Positions 1-6,661 of a stretch of DNA of 11,102 nucleotides are shown here, piece by piece. The notes beneath the pieces are model-generated. The model saw only the letters and a program-made list of their open reading frames with translations. It ran no database searches and was not told the origin of the DNA. The stretch lies in NCBI GenBank assembly GCA_026770595.1, contig MU634618.1, positions 1 to 11,102 of the forward strand. Direction: 5' to 3'. The first letter of the stretch is position 1, and each line of letters opens with the position of its first letter. Made by a program: the position numbers and the translations under genes. This DNA is from Ochromonadaceae sp. CCMP2298. Taxonomy: Eukaryota > Sar > Synurophyceae > Ochromonadales > Ochromonadaceae.

Positions 1-150
1 CTGATATCCTCAGGTCAGGGACCGTGCTCGAGCAGCGTACTGGAGCAGCTGGACCGTCTCATCTCTACCCCGGGTGGGTCCTGCAGTCCTCAACACCTTC
101 GACAACTTGTAGTGTCCGCAGTATCTGGCAGGACCCTCAACAACAAGCAT
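1..150 (+). CDS. Possible internal exon of a gene entering from the left (partial)
   Basis: Frame 1 is open from the first base and reads 50 codons (start of segment LISSGQGPCSSSV, end GRTLNNKH) up to a strong donor-like site, GTGAGT, at 151. The exon would end in phase 0. If the site is not used, the frame stops at TAA 172-174 after eight more residues. The composition looks like an ordinary soluble protein, but I recognise no domain. No acceptor in the next 500 bases gives a convincing continuation. Frame 3 is also open here, and the minus strand has a 46-codon ATG reading frame across the same bases, so strand and frame are uncertain. Confidence 0.35.
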
Positions 151-167
151 GTGAGTACTTTGTACCG

Positions 168-505
168 TACCTAAGGTAACTATGGTATATATACCTAGGG
201 TATCTATGGTATATATACCTAGGGTATCTATGGTATATATACCTGGGGTATATATCTCTTACTCTAGGTATAATACCTACCGTACCCTAGGTATCAAGTC
301 CCACCATACTCTAGGTATCAAGTCCCAATTTTGATACCTAGGGTACGGTGGGTTGGTACCTAGAGTATAGTGGTTTTGTACCTAAGGTATGGTGTGTAAT
401 GATACCTAGGGTATAGTTTGTAATGATACCTAGGGTATGGTGGGTTGGCACCTAGGGTATAGTGTTGTGGTACCTAGGGTATGGTGGATATTAACACCTA
501 AGGTA
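168..505. repeat. Phased array of 15 copies of an 11-bp motif
   Basis: The near-palindromic motif TACCTAGGGTA and one- or two-base variants start at 168, 192, 216, 240, 260, 283, 307, 335, 357, 379, 403, 427, 449, 471 and 495. The step is mostly 22 to 24 bp. The copies at 260, 283 and 307 are in reverse orientation. The first four units form a near-perfect 24-bp tandem repeat with TATATA between motifs. The later ones have TGGTGGGTTG-like spacers. The block lies just after the possible exon 1-150 and would sit in its intron or 3' flank. The rest of 506-658 is A/T-rich and shows no gene. Confidence 0.9.
279..349. repeat. 19-bp perfect inverted repeat inside the motif array
   Basis: Bases 279-297 (ACCGTACCCTAGGTATCAA) and 331-349 are exact reverse complements, separated by 33 bp that contain a further reversed motif copy. 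The pair marks where the array flips orientation. Confidence 0.9.
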
Positions 506-658
506 TAAAAATATACGTTGTGAGCCTTAATAAGAATATTTTTCAATTCGCCTAATTGTAGATTAATTGCTTATACTGCGAGTACTATACTGCAAGTACA
601 AAACTAAAACTTCGAGTACTAAACCAAGTACTCAACTGCAAGTACAACACCTGCTCGC

Positions 659-1338
659 CTATATATCCGGCTCGTCGAAGTTCTCACCCTCATTGCCATC
701 CGCATCCGCATCCGCCTCCTGCTGGTCCTCAAACGCACTCTGCTCCTCCAACGCCTGCTGGATGGCGATCGTGATATGAGAGTACATGCAGTTCTGCGCC
801 GCACCATCCGCGATATAGACATCGGCATACTGGGGGCGGAATGCCAAGTCCCTCATATAGCCGGGTATTGCGGCTTCCTCATCCTGTGCTGGGAGGTTTA
901 GACGCTTCAAGTACCACTTCCTGCACATGGCCTCACTCCCAGCGTGATAGGCCAGGATGACCCTCATAGGTTTCTTGCTCTGGTCCAGTTTGCGGAGGTG
1001 GGGTAGCCCCTCCTCTAGAGTTATGTACTCAGAGCCCGCGCGCATTAGATTGGCATGATTATCTGCGGGTCTCACCACTCGCTGCCGGTACTTTACACCC
1101 ACGCTAGTGGTTATCTGCTTGTAGAAGAAGGGGAGTGGGCGAGCACAGCAGGCGTTCCTCTTGCCGAACTCCCGAAGACGAAGCAATCAGCAAAGCTCTT
1201 GTCGCCTGCTAAGAAGCAGTCGACGCAGATGCTGATGTCCTGCAGGGAGATCACCCAGGCATACTGGTCCGCAAGATTTTGGCACTTAGCGGTGATCATG
1301 TCGCAGATTACCCTACGTAGACTCCAGCTGCAATCCAT
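659..1338 (-). pseudogene. Unrecognised gene or gene remnant in two overlapping frames
   Basis: Two minus-strand open frames look like ordinary protein and overlap. One starts at ATG 1338 and runs to 1111 (start MDCSWSLRRVICDMITAKC). The other is open from 1186 to a TAG at 659-661 but has no ATG near its start; its first usable codon is TTG. The second holds segments such as KKPMRVILAYHAGSEAMCR and ends in an acidic tail of Asp/Glu/Ala repeats (DADADGNEGE). Read together they would give a protein of about 220 residues with one frame change between 1186 and 1111. An acceptor-like site (CTACAAGCAG, exon from about 1108) offers a splicing alternative, but I found no donor in matching phase. I recognise no family. 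Either a frameshifted pseudogene or a real gene with an intron I cannot place. Confidence 0.35.
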
Positions 1339-1350
1339 CTGACGCAGAGA

Positions 1351-1832
1351 CTAACCAGGGGCCCCTGTCTTGGCGGACGTCTTGGTGGGCGGCTGAAAAA
1401 GGAAAGAAGCGCCCCCGTGATAAGATCTTGGGGTTCGTTTTCAGCGCTGTCGGTGCTGGTAGTGCTGGCAGTAGGGCTGGAGTGGCTTGACACACCCACG
1501 GCGACAGTTGGATCGTCTCCCTCTACGGCCGCCAACGTCTCTCCCTCTGCCGCAGTCTCCTCTACCTCTGCCGCTGTCCCCTCTCCCTCTACGGCCGCCA
1601 ACGTCTCTCCCTCTGCCGCTGTCCCATCTCCCTCTACCGCTGTCCCATCTCCCTCTACCGCTGTTGCCGCTTTAGTCGCTGTCTCCTCCACAGTTGCAGG
1701 GAGAGCAGCTCCACCATGTCCATGTCCATCTTGGTCAGTGACCTCCTCCTGCGTTAGAAGAATCGCGGCGTGAGCGCGTGTGCCCTCGCGACCCCCCAGG
1801 CGACGATGAATGGGAGCAGAGTCCTGAGACAT
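1351..1832 (-). CDS. Hypothetical acidic, repeat-rich protein
   Basis: An ATG at 1832 opens a 174-codon frame that, unspliced, ends at 1308. Residues about 50-105 are a degenerate repeat of the type AVEGDGTAAEGETLA, rich in Ala, Glu, Gly and Thr. A possible intron improves the end: donor GTGGGT at 1499, acceptor TTTTTCAG ending at 1393 after a pyrimidine tract, both phase 0. The spliced protein would end PPTKTSAKTGAPG at TAG 1353-1351. That same frame, past this TAG, is the frame of the ATG 1338 segment, so the two may once have been one gene. The antisense strand is also open here (Ser/Pro/Thr/Ala repeats) but begins with GTG. No family recognised. Confidence 0.35.
1519..1661. repeat. Short tandem repeats in the acidic reading frame
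   Basis: A 35-bp block beginning CCCTCTACGGCCGCCAACG at 1519 recurs at 1585, a 66-bp step. It is followed by two exact 21-bp copies (1620-1640 and 1641-1661). The step sizes are multiples of three, so the repeats keep the reading frame on both strands. Confidence 0.85.
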
Positions 1833-1934
1833 GGACTTGATGATGAAGGGAATTGATGATGATAATTATGGTGGTGAGTGCGGCAACAAGGATGCGGCAA
1901 CCATCCTTCAATACGGAGGTCTGATTGCCGCCGC

Positions 1935-1958
1935 AATTGAAAAACGAATTGAAAAACG
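1935..1958. repeat. 12-bp exact tandem duplication
   Basis: AATTGAAAAACG occurs twice in a row (1935-1946, 1947-1958) on the left side of the inverted-repeat region. Confidence 0.85.
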
Positions 1959-2047
1959 AATTTGCGTTGGTTAAAACCCAACAACAACAAACCCAACACC
2001 CAATAGAAAAAACCAAGGTCATTGAAGCCGCAGTCAAAAAAAATCGG

Positions 2048-2093
2048 CGATCTTGACTAAAAATCGGATTGGCAGAGAGGGCAGTCAAGATCG
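2048..2093. repeat. 11-bp inverted repeat left of the large palindrome
   Basis: CGATCTTGACT (2048-2058) is the exact reverse complement of 2083-2093, with a 24-bp loop. It lies 35 bp left of the 115-bp palindrome. Bases 1839-2459 as a whole hold no convincing gene; open frames there only read through these repeats. Confidence 0.75.
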
Positions 2094-2128
2094 GAATCGG
2101 TCCCCGCAGCAGTCCAAGTGCGTTCTGG

Positions 2129-2243
2129 CCGATTTGGTTGAAGAACCGGTTCCAAACATCAGCCACTGCCTTGATTTTGTGACACTGTGTCACAAAATCA
2201 AGGCAGTGGCTGATGTTTGGAACCTGGTTTTCAACCAAATCGG
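2129..2243. repeat. 115-bp near-perfect palindrome (fold-back element)
   Basis: The two 57-bp arms (2129-2185 and 2187-2243) are reverse complements around a single central T at 2186, with three mismatches near the outer third. The innermost part, TTGTGACAC-T-GTGTCACAA, is perfect, as is the long stretch covering CAAACATCAGCCACTGCC. A transcript from either strand would form a nearly uninterrupted hairpin. I see no coding content and no transposase nearby, so a non-autonomous fold-back or MITE-like element is one reading and a small-RNA hairpin another. Neither is proven. Confidence 0.9.
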
Positions 2244-2282
2244 TATAAGTATAGTAAGTTAACTTTACGTGAAAAATAAGAA

Positions 2283-2314
2283 CCTGGAGGTCAGAAAAAA
2301 TAAGAACCTCCAGG
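2283..2314. repeat. Small inverted repeat with flanking direct repeat
   Basis: CCTGGAGGT (2283-2291) pairs with ACCTCCAGG (2306-2314) across a 14-bp A-rich loop. The phrase AATAAGAACCT appears twice around it. It may mark the right edge of the fold-back region. Confidence 0.7.
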
Positions 2315-2459
2315 ACCTTGGCCTCGGACGAAGAGATGGTTCAAGCGAAGAGTCTCATGATGTGGACTCTTCGCCTTGATGCAGAAATCTTCGCCAAGAG
2401 TCTTTGACAACCAGATGCAGACAACGTTCGACCCTCTCTCGCCAACGCCAACGCACACG

Positions 2460-2978
2460 ATGAATCGGTGGTTTTCGGAGCCCAAGAACCAACAGCACAA
2501 CACAAGCAGCAAGAGCTCAAAACAGCGGAAGTAGCAACAGCAACTGCTGAAGCAGCATCAACAGAACCAGCACCAGATCAATGTCCCCGATAAGTTCAAG
2601 TATCAACATAACACACACACGTCGCCCAGCCATGTCAGGCGGGTCGACTCGTTCCGGGACAAGCCCAAGCGCACGATCATGAGCATCATTGGGCAGATCG
2701 GCGGCGGCCGCAAGGTCGTAGTCAAACCCAGCGCGCAAAGGGTTGCCGAGCCCGGGCTGTGCATCACCCAAAAACTGACGCAATTGATCTCCCAGATATG
2801 CATGAGTCCGAAAATGTGGTTCCCGGCGATGCAGCGGCTCACAAAGCGGAGCGGGAGAGCAAAACAGGGTGGGAGCGCGAAACGGGGCGGGCGCGTGCTG
2901 CCGCTCGTAGGAGTGACGCACGTGCCGGTGGTGTCACCGGCACACGGGGATTATGGGGTTGGTAGCGTGATGCGGTAG
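2460..2978 (+). pseudogene. Upstream copy of a duplicated unknown gene, broken by an in-frame stop
   Basis: From ATG 2460 one frame runs to TAG 2976-2978, interrupted only by TAG at 2532-2534 (codon 25). The product would be about 171 residues: a Gln/His/Asn/Ser-rich start, then a basic part with KRTIMSIIGQ, KMWFPAMQRLTKRSGR and GGRVLPLVGVTHV. These three blocks match the copy at 3536-3892 in order. The opening codons and the bases before them (CTCGCCAACG, then an ATGAAT start) also match. No known domain recognised. The early stop suggests a decayed copy, unless translation starts at a later ATG such as 2679, which gives a 99-residue protein. Confidence 0.5.
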
Positions 2979-2984
2979 AGGGGT

Positions 2985-3160
2985 TGGAGGGGTGGTGAGT
3001 GGAGAGGAGTGGAGCAGGAGCATAGTGGATGTGGAGCAGTAGAATGAAATAGCAGCAGAGCTTTAGAACAGCAGCGCGTCGAATTCAATTTTAATGAGTG
3101 TTGCGATTTTGAACAGTGGATTAGTGGGGCAGTATAGAGTGGTGGGTGGAGGGTGGAGGG
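2985..3160 (+). repeat. 3' flank of the upstream copy, also duplicated
   Basis: This G-rich stretch carries GAACAGCAGCGCGTCGAATTC and, further on, GAACAGTGGATTAGTGGGGCA. They align with 4011-4070 behind the second copy (GAACAGTAGCGCATCCAATT, then TGTGGATCAGTGAGACAG). The duplication therefore extends beyond the reading frames. Confidence 0.6.
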
Positions 3161-3336
3161 TTACCGGTACGGTACTGTAGAGCTTGAAGAGTTCGTCGTT
3201 CATACTGTACAGTACTAGATGATTTTTTCTTTTCATAAAAACTAGATCAATAAACTCTTTTAAAACTACTATTTCTTAAGTAGGATCAACACCTAAGTTA
3301 TTCGATACTCCCATTTCGTCTGGTGGCTGGACTAAG

Positions 3337-3408
3337 CCCTCCTTTGCCTCAGTGCCCCTTGTAAGTTAACCCTTTGCGGTAAAGGGTTAACTTAAAAGTT
3401 AAGGAGGG
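3337..3408. repeat. Nested inverted repeats between the two gene copies
   Basis: The inner stem pairs 3362-3375 (TAAGTTAACCCTTT) perfectly with 3381-3394 over a 5-base loop. The outer arms are CCCTCCTT (3337-3344) and AAGGAGGG (3401-3408). It lies between the duplicated units and may be the footprint of a small mobile element or of the duplication event. The rest of 3161-3500 is A/T-rich and shows nothing else. Confidence 0.85.
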
Positions 3409-3535
3409 ATAGAAAGTCAGGAACAAGCCGCACTTTCGAAAACGCACTTATTCCACGCACTTGAAGATGGATTGTTCCCAGGGATGCGGTATAAGCTAGA
3501 TCAAAATATTCGTCAAACGCACTCGCCAACGCACA

Positions 3536-3892
3536 ATGAATATGTCGACCGTGCTATCCCACAAGCCCCAGAACCAGCACCAGCTCGCTACCCCTCATTC
3601 ACATCAGCATCAACAGCCGCACCGCGTGACACACACGCCTCCTGTACTTTCGCACTCGTCTCAATCCAAGCGCGCGATCATGAACATCCTTGGGCAGCCG
3701 ACCCGGCACACCACTCAAACACTCGCTTCATTCAGCCCCGAGGTAGGCCTGCGCCCCAAGCTGTCGTTCCCGCCGATGCCTCGGTTCACAAAGCGGGGCG
3801 GGAATGTACTTAGGCTGGAGAGGGTGACCCAGGTGAGGGTGGCGGCTTCGGCCAAGCAGATCTTCCACATGCGCCCACAAAACACAGAGTAA
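3536..3892 (+). CDS. Downstream copy of the duplicated unknown gene
   Basis: An uninterrupted 118-codon frame starts at ATG 3536 and stops at TAA 3890-3892. Residues 1-30 are His/Gln/Ser/Pro-rich. From about residue 42 the protein is basic, with SKRAIMNILGQ, RPKLSFPPMPRFTKRGGN and NVLRLERVTQVRV. Each of these lines up with a block in the 2460-2978 copy, and spacing differs because that copy has extra residues. Similarity is higher at the protein-block level than between blocks, which hints at past selection. No domain, signal peptide or membrane segment recognised. It may be a small lineage-specific gene or a fragment of a larger multi-exon one. Confidence 0.45.
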   Translation: MNMSTVLSHKPQNQHQLATPHSHQHQQPHRVTHTPPVLSHSSQSKRAIMNILGQPTRHTTQTLASFSPEVGLRPKLSFPPMPRFTKRGGNVLRLERVTQVRVAASAKQIFHMRPQNTE

Positions 3893-3970
3893 ACGCCAAG
3901 GGCTGGTGGGCTGGCAGGCTAGTTAGTTCGGTATTCGGAGAGGTGGCGGGTTCGTGGGTTGGCGGGGTGG

Positions 3971-4002
3971 AGAGCAGTAGAGCAGTAGAGCAGTAGAGAA
4001 GT
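3971..4002. repeat. 8-bp tandem repeat (AGAGCAGT)
   Basis: Three exact copies of AGAGCAGT and one with a single change lie 3' of the second gene copy. The corresponding position behind the first copy has related but non-tandem GAGCAGTAG text. Confidence 0.85.
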
Positions 4003-4085
4003 AGAAGGGAAGAACAGTAGCGCATCCAATTGAGTGCCGCAGTGCTGAATTGTGGATCAGTGAGACAGAATAGGATAGAGAGTAG

Positions 4086-4537
4086 AGCATAAGAGTGCGT
4101 TCATTTTCACAATTTCATTCTAGTTCTTTTCATAATTTCTCAATCAATGTACACAAATAAAAGACACCTGTTTCATAATCCCATTTAGATGCAGTACGAC
4201 GTACGCCACCACAAGGACTTTAAGATTATGCAATTATGGGACCGTGGTGCACCCGCCTGTCTCTACCTCCTACAACTACATCCCACCCCACCCATCGACT
4301 AGGATTCTATACAGGAAGATGCTACAATATTTCTCCCGCATGAGAGCTTTGATGCTCCGCCGCATAGAGAGACGGGGCAGCGGAGTATGGAAGAGAAAAT
4401 CGAGAGAAAATAGGATCTGCGGTAAATCGTTGAACTAAATACAGAAGTATATATAAACACGAGCTGAACATGTACACTCAGCTCTGCACCTCACAGTATA
4501 GTGTGGGTTCCTAGGCATAGGGGATACACATACGTGC
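4086..4537. other. Intergenic stretch without a recognisable gene
   Basis: A/T-rich at first (4100-4190), then mixed. The longest frame here, 64 codons from 4244 on the plus strand, shows no protein-like features. The right end must contain the 3' untranslated region of the minus-strand gene that stops at 4538. I see no AATAAA-type signal on that strand. Confidence 0.5.
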
Positions 4538-5475
4538 TCAGTCGTACGGCAGGTCCTTGAAGAACTCATCTGCGCTGCTGGGGTCCACGTCCAGAGGAAT
4601 GCCCACCTGTATGAGAGGGTCGTGTTATATAAGGTAGTATGAGTATGTATAGTATGGATATATGTGTAGTATGTGTAGTAAATGTGTAGTATGTGTAGTA
4701 TGTGTAGTTTATGTGTAGAATGTGTAGTTTATGTGTAGTATGCTGCTTACCGCGTAGCCGAAGTAGGCGTTGGGGCGCTTGCGAGATCCCTTGACCTTGT
4801 CCACAAAGTCGTCCACCTTTTGTCCAGAGGGGCGTGGGTGTCGTGGGTGTTATATAAGGTGGTGGTATATGTGTATGTATAGTATATGCGTATATGTGTA
4901 TATGTGTGTATGTGTAGCGTATATGTGCATATGTGTAGTATATGTATATGTATACAGTATGCTTACCTTGTCCACCGCCGTGAGGTACCTGCCGATGGCC
5001 TCCAAGTGCTCCAGGTACTCCCTCTCGTTCATGGGGAAGGACTTCTGCCCGAAGTAGCGCCACATCACGTTGATGTACAGCTTCTCCGACCCGTCCCCGA
5101 AGGGCTTGTTCTTGCGCAGCTGCAGGTCGTACGCCACGCCCCACTTCCGGATGATCATTTCCAGAATCTCTCGGCCCCCCAGCTTGCCGGGAGTCGGGGC
5201 TTGAGACTTTAACGTGTCTAGAACAACCTGAGGGCGAAAGGATGCGATTAGTACTAAAGCACTTCGCAGTCAAGGCACACGTGGCACGTGGAGAGCGCCT
5301 AGAAAGACCTTACCTTTCTGTACTGATCCATGCTCTCCCCCCTGTTCGGGGTGATCTTGCCGTGCAGCCGGAAGCCCCCAGCACGCGCCCGGTTCAGCGA
5401 TGGCATGTGATACCCGGATACGAAAGTGCTGCAGGAGACAAGGAAAGCCAGAAGGAACATGTGGTAGCAGCTCAT
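4538..5475 (-). CDS. DUF3067-like protein, probably plastid-targeted; four exons
   Basis: Four exons join in phase 0: 5475-5314, 5227-4967, 4816-4751 and 4606-4538 (stop TGA), giving 185 residues. Introns are 86, 150 and 144 nt, each GTAAG...AG; intron 1 has a TACTAAT branch site close to its acceptor. Residues 1-22 form a signal peptide (hydrophobic FLLAFLVSC) and a likely cut before Phe18 in CST-FVSGYH, then a basic transit-like stretch. This bipartite leader points to a complex red-lineage plastid. The mature part carries RKWGVAYDLQL (81-91), INVMWRYFGQKSFP (106-119), EREYLEHLEAIGRYL (122-136) and a final GYAVGIPLDV (161-170). From memory these match DUF3067, a small family of unknown function in cyanobacteria and plastid-bearing eukaryotes. 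Head to head with cytochrome c. ATG 5475 was chosen because it starts the signal peptide. Confidence 0.8.
4607..4750 (-). repeat. Intron 3 of the plastid gene, built from a 9-bp repeat
   Basis: Most of this 144-nt intron consists of degenerate copies of TATGTGTAG (plus-strand view), roughly eight of them. It shares GTGTTATATAAGGT (4622-4635) and GTATGTATAGTAT (4643-4655) with intron 2, in the same order. Confidence 0.85.
4817..4966 (-). repeat. Intron 2 of the plastid gene, related to intron 3
   Basis: A 150-nt intron rich in alternating TATGTG/TATATG. GTGTTATATAAGGT (4847-4860) and GTATGTATAGTAT (4873-4885) are exact matches to intron 3, placed near the acceptor in both. Confidence 0.85.
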
Positions 5476-5921
5476 TTTTCGAGGAAAGCAGCGCTGCTTT
5501 TGCGATGATGGATAGAGGCCTCCTCTGCCTGATGAGGTTAGTGCAAGTGCGTGAGGCCGTGATAGTCGCCTCCTTTCACAACAGCAGGGGAAGGTCAATG
5601 GCTCACAGCGCACAGCGCAAAGAGTCACCTCCTCTCGTGGGGCTTCTCTCTCACAAGAGCCTTGCAAAGGACGTGTCACCCTTCGCACTGTAACGGCCCC
5701 AATTTTCGAACCATTCAAAACCCAACACAGGATCGAGTGGGCATGAGCATCAAAGACCAATCTCAATTCTTGTCTTTATCGCCGATTTTCGTGGTCAGAT
5801 TTTTCGTTCGATGGAACAAAACGGAGAAGGGAAGGGTCTGTGGGAGCGCAGATCGGGAGAGTTCCTACGCAATCGGCCAGGCTCTTGCACAATCGTACCA
5901 ATCAGTCACCAATCAGTCACA
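5476..5921. promoter_or_regulatory. Shared upstream region of two divergent genes
   Basis: Only 446 bp separate the start codons of the plastid gene (minus) and cytochrome c (plus), so both promoters and 5' leaders must lie here. No clear TATA box is visible. CCAAT occurs in the part nearest cytochrome c (around 5757, 5899 and 5910). No convincing third gene lies in the interval. Confidence 0.5.
5897..5918 (+). repeat. 11-bp exact tandem repeat just before the cytochrome c start
   Basis: ACCAATCAGTC occurs twice in a row (5897-5907, 5908-5918), ending four bases before ATG 5922. It includes CCAAT cores but is so close to the start that it is probably transcribed leader. Confidence 0.8.
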
Positions 5922-6236
5922 ATGGGAGACGTCGCCAAGGGAGCTAAGATTTTCAAGACCAAGTGCGCTCAGTGCCACGTGGTAGAGGCAGGCGCCGGGC
6001 ATAAGCAAGGACCAAATTTGTCGGGTCTCTTCGGCCGCCAGACCGGCCAGGCCGAGGGCTACTCCTACTCGCAGGCCAACGTGAACAAGGGCATCACGTG
6101 GGGCGAGGACACTCTGTTCGAGTACCTGCTGAACCCCAAGAAGTACATCCCTGGCACGAAGATGGTCTTCGCGGGCATCAAGAAGGAGGCAGAGCGCAAG
6201 GACCTCATCGCCTATCTGCAGGCCTCCACGGCATAA
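5922..6236 (+). CDS. CYC: Cytochrome c, mitochondrial electron carrier
   Basis: An intronless 104-codon gene for the soluble haem protein that carries electrons from complex III to complex IV in the mitochondrial intermembrane space. The haem-binding CAQCH motif gives Cys15, Cys18 and axial ligand His19. The second axial ligand is Met81 in [13 protein letters not shown], the most conserved part of the family. [14 protein letters not shown] and the C-terminal helix KDLIAYLQ are also typical. Length matches class I mitochondrial cytochrome c. ATG 5922 gives the usual [11 protein letters not shown] start. A further in-frame ATG lies at 5811 with no stop between, which would add 37 residues unlike any usual cytochrome c start. 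No presequence is expected for this protein. Identification is firm. Confidence 0.97.
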   Translation: MGDVAKGAKIFKTKCAQCHVVEAGAGHKQGPNLSGLFGRQTGQAEGYSYSQANVNKGITWGEDTLFEYLLNPKKYIPGTKMVFAGIKKEAERKDLIAYLQASTA

Positions 6237-6661
6237 ACCACCCCCTAAGTTTCCCCTGTGTCGCCCCTGGTATAGCGATTATTCACCGCTGATTCAGGCC
6301 TGATTCGGATGCAGTAAACTACATTTTTCTGTCACGATACGATAGCGGGATAGCGTAATAGGTATAGCGGGATAGCGGGGTGGAGGATTGCAGGATAGAG
6401 GACAGAGGCCTTCTGTGCCCGCACCAACACCCGATAGCTGGGATGCCCATCCTGGTACCTGGGATGCACCTCTCTCCGGTCGACCGGTGGACTGTAATAT
6501 TGCACTAAAGGAAGATTCACACTGTAGATATTTCTTACATTTCTTACATGGGTTGACATTTCAGACATTTCACAGGTTTATACATGTTTTGAAGGTTTTG
6601 AATAGATGCCTCTGATTCCGAGGGGGGGGGCTACCGGCAGGGCAAGCAGAAAGGAGGGAAC
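6237..6661. other. Convergent 3' region between cytochrome c and the Arg/Ser-rich gene
   Basis: It holds the 3' ends of two convergent genes. Short repeats are visible: GATAGCGGG units around 6340-6380 and ATTTCTTACATTTCTTACAT around 6528-6548. A run of nine G lies near 6621. I see no gene. Confidence 0.6.

Noticed and set aside
168-505. CRISPR-like array
   Set aside because: The regularly spaced unit is only 11 bp, spacers resemble one another and the context is a eukaryotic nuclear genome without cas genes.
1417-1773. Plus-strand secreted Ser/Pro/Thr-rich protein with a signal-like start
   Set aside because: The frame begins with GTG, not ATG, and its repeats are simply the antisense of the in-frame repeats on the minus strand. 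Strand is not settled, but the minus strand has a true ATG and possible splice sites.
1735-2238. Minus-strand 167-codon frame across the palindrome
   Set aside because: Much of it reads through the 115-bp palindrome, so its openness follows from the inverted repeat rather than from coding selection.
4244-4438. 64-codon plus-strand frame
   Set aside because: Short, with no protein-like pattern or supporting context.
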